From: a virus | Reading direction: 5' to 3' (one strand) | IMG/VR virus record: IMGVR_UViG_3300017703_001251 | Span: 1 to 23,889 of that record | Length of the DNA stretch: 23,889 bases | Shown: piece by piece, positions 22,800 to 23,889 of the stretch | How the letters are laid out: each line of letters starts with the position of its first letter | How positions within the stretch are numbered: position 1 is the first letter of the stretch | Made by a program: the position numbers and the translations under genes | The notes under the pieces: generated by a model | Told to the model about the DNA's origin: nothing | The model's database searches: none | Seen by the model: only the letters and a program-made list of their open reading frames with translations

Positions 22800-23889
22800 A
22801 TGCCAAATGAACAAAAAAAGATAATACCAATAGACTACACTCATCGCGAGTATGAAAGTATTCGCGAAGATTTAATGCAAATAGCTGAGCGCTTTTATCC
22901 AGATACGTTTAAAGACTGGAGTGAGGCGTCTTTCGGTTCCATTATGCTTGATGCTGTAGCGTATGTGGGAGATCAGCTTTCATTTTACTTAGATTATAAC
23001 GTTAATGAATCTTTTTTAGATACAGCATACCAATATAACAACATTCTGCGCCATGGCCGAGTTCTAGGGTATAAATATACAGGCACTCCTTCAACTTATG
23101 GTCAAGTTGCGCTTTTTGCCGTAGTACCTGCGTCTAGTACTGGTCTGGGCCCAGACGGAAACTATACACCTCTTTTAAAAAGAGGCTCTCGCTTTACAGC
23201 TACAAATGGCACTAATTTTGTTTTAACAGAGAATGTGGATTTTAGTGACTCCAAAAACCCAGTGGTAGTGGCTACAGTGGATACGAGTACTGGTGCACCC
23301 ACTTATTATGCGATTAAAGCATATGGAAATGTGGTGTCTGGATATTTTAGTCAAGAGCAAATTAGAGTAGGAGCATATCAAAAATTTTTACAAGTACCAT
23401 TGGCAACCACAAATGTGGCTGAGATTATAGCAGTAACTGATGCGGAAGGTCACGAATATTTTGAAGTAGATTACTTGGCGCAAGATATGGTACTAAAAGA
23501 AATGGGGAATACAAACTTTAAGAGCGATAATGTACCTTCTATTTTAAAACCATTTTTAACATCGAGAAAATTCGTTGTGGAACGAACTCGAGTGGCCTCT
23601 TATTTGCAGTTTGGAAGCGGCAAGGCGGGAGAATCGAATGTGGTGGCCGATCCTCAATCGGTTGCTTTGAATGCATTTGGGAAAGCATACGTAACAGATA
23701 CCACTTTTGATCCCACTCGACTATCAAGAAATGAAAGTCTGGGAATAGTCCCATCGAATACAGTTTTAACAGTAACTTACAGGGTTACAAATGCCACCAA
23801 TTCTAATGTTGCCGTGTCTGCTTTAAATTCGGTCGGCAACGCTAAGATGGAATTTAAAAATCCTGAATCGCTTACTAGCACCACGATGA
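22800..23889 (+). CDS. 6: Baseplate wedge protein gp6-like (N-terminal part, runs off window)
   Basis: The frame is open from ATG 22800 to the window end (363 codons, no stop). The N-terminus IDYTHREYESIREDLMQIAE, then DWSEASFGSIMLDAVAYVGD and QLSFYLDYNVNESFL, is the typical opening of gp6/baseplate-J-like wedge proteins. A strand-rich middle follows, with repeats such as LKRGSRFTATNGTNFVL. In T4, gp6 dimers link the six wedges and interlock around the hub with gp25 and gp53. Gene order gp25-gp6 agrees. GAGG in a small hairpin loop precedes the ATG. An exact TATAAATA sits inside this gene at about 23070-23077 but encodes GYKYTG. Confidence 0.87.
   Translation, partial: MPNEQKKIIPIDYTHREYESIREDLMQIAERFYPDTFKDWSEASFGSIMLDAVAYVGDQLSFYLDYNVNESFLDTAYQYNNILRHGRVLGYKYTGTPSTYGQVALFAVVPASSTGLGPDGNYTPLLKRGSRFTATNGTNFVLTENVDFSDSKNPVVVATVDTSTGAPTYYAIKAYGNVVSGYFSQEQIRVGAYQKFLQVPLATTNVAEIIAVTDAEGHEYFEVDYLAQDMVLKEMGNTNFKSDNVPSILKPFLTSRKFVVERTRVASYLQFGSGKAGESNVVADPQSVALNAFGKAYVTDTTFDPTRLSRNESLGIVPSNTVLTVTYRVTNATNSNVAVSALNSVGNAKMEFKNPESLTSTTM

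Noticed and set aside
23070-23077. Exact TATAAATA (T4 late promoter consensus) inside gp6
   Set aside because: It encodes the GYKYTG part of a conserved protein and there is no gene start soon after it, so it is probably chance.

Overview
This window looks like part of a tailed-phage (myovirus, T4-like) genome, most likely from an aquatic or marine virus. All 26 genes I can support lie on the + strand. They are packed with 4-nt ATGA/TAATG overlaps or gaps of at most 26 nt. The right half carries T4-type late and baseplate functions: a gp55-like late sigma factor, gp25 and gp6. The host cannot be named from the sequence. There is no gene-free stretch over 300 bases, and I saw no tRNA, IS element or CRISPR array.

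Left module (2-11144): an unusually large glycan and small-molecule cassette of 15 genes. In order: the C-terminus of a probable sulfotransferase; a glycosyltransferase-like protein; a sugar-phosphate nucleotidyltransferase joined in frame to a 3,4-dihydroxy-2-butanone-4-phosphate (DHBP) synthase (RibB) domain; a choline/aminoglycoside-kinase-fold kinase; a small HAD phosphatase; a transaldolase/fructose-6-phosphate-aldolase-like protein; an unrecognised protein; a beta-phosphoglucomutase-like HAD phosphatase; a second nucleotidyltransferase; a second glycosyltransferase-like protein; a SAM methyltransferase; a half-length glycerophosphodiesterase-like protein; a sulfotransferase; a cupin; and an RmlB-like NAD-dependent dehydratase. 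Four families occur twice (sulfotransferase, glycosyltransferase-like, nucleotidyltransferase, HAD phosphatase). This suggests two parallel routes for making, activating and transferring modified sugars. The natural inference is decoration of the virion or remodelling of the host surface, but modification of another phage molecule is not excluded.

Middle (11157-13104): small proteins (a Rho_N/SAP-like mini-protein, a conserved-looking small protein, an FmdB-like zinc ribbon, a one-TM protein), then the gp55-like late sigma factor and a short helical protein.

Right module (13097-23889): baseplate genes. They are an M23 endopeptidase that probably belongs to the spike or hub, a glycine-rich structural protein, a 2353-residue structural protein with a triple HxH motif, gp25, and the N-terminal 363 codons of gp6.

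The strongest candidates for something new are the nucleotidyltransferase-RibB joint protein and its neighbourhood (kinase, phosphatase, transaldolase-like), which could form a phage-encoded pathway drawing on pentose phosphates.
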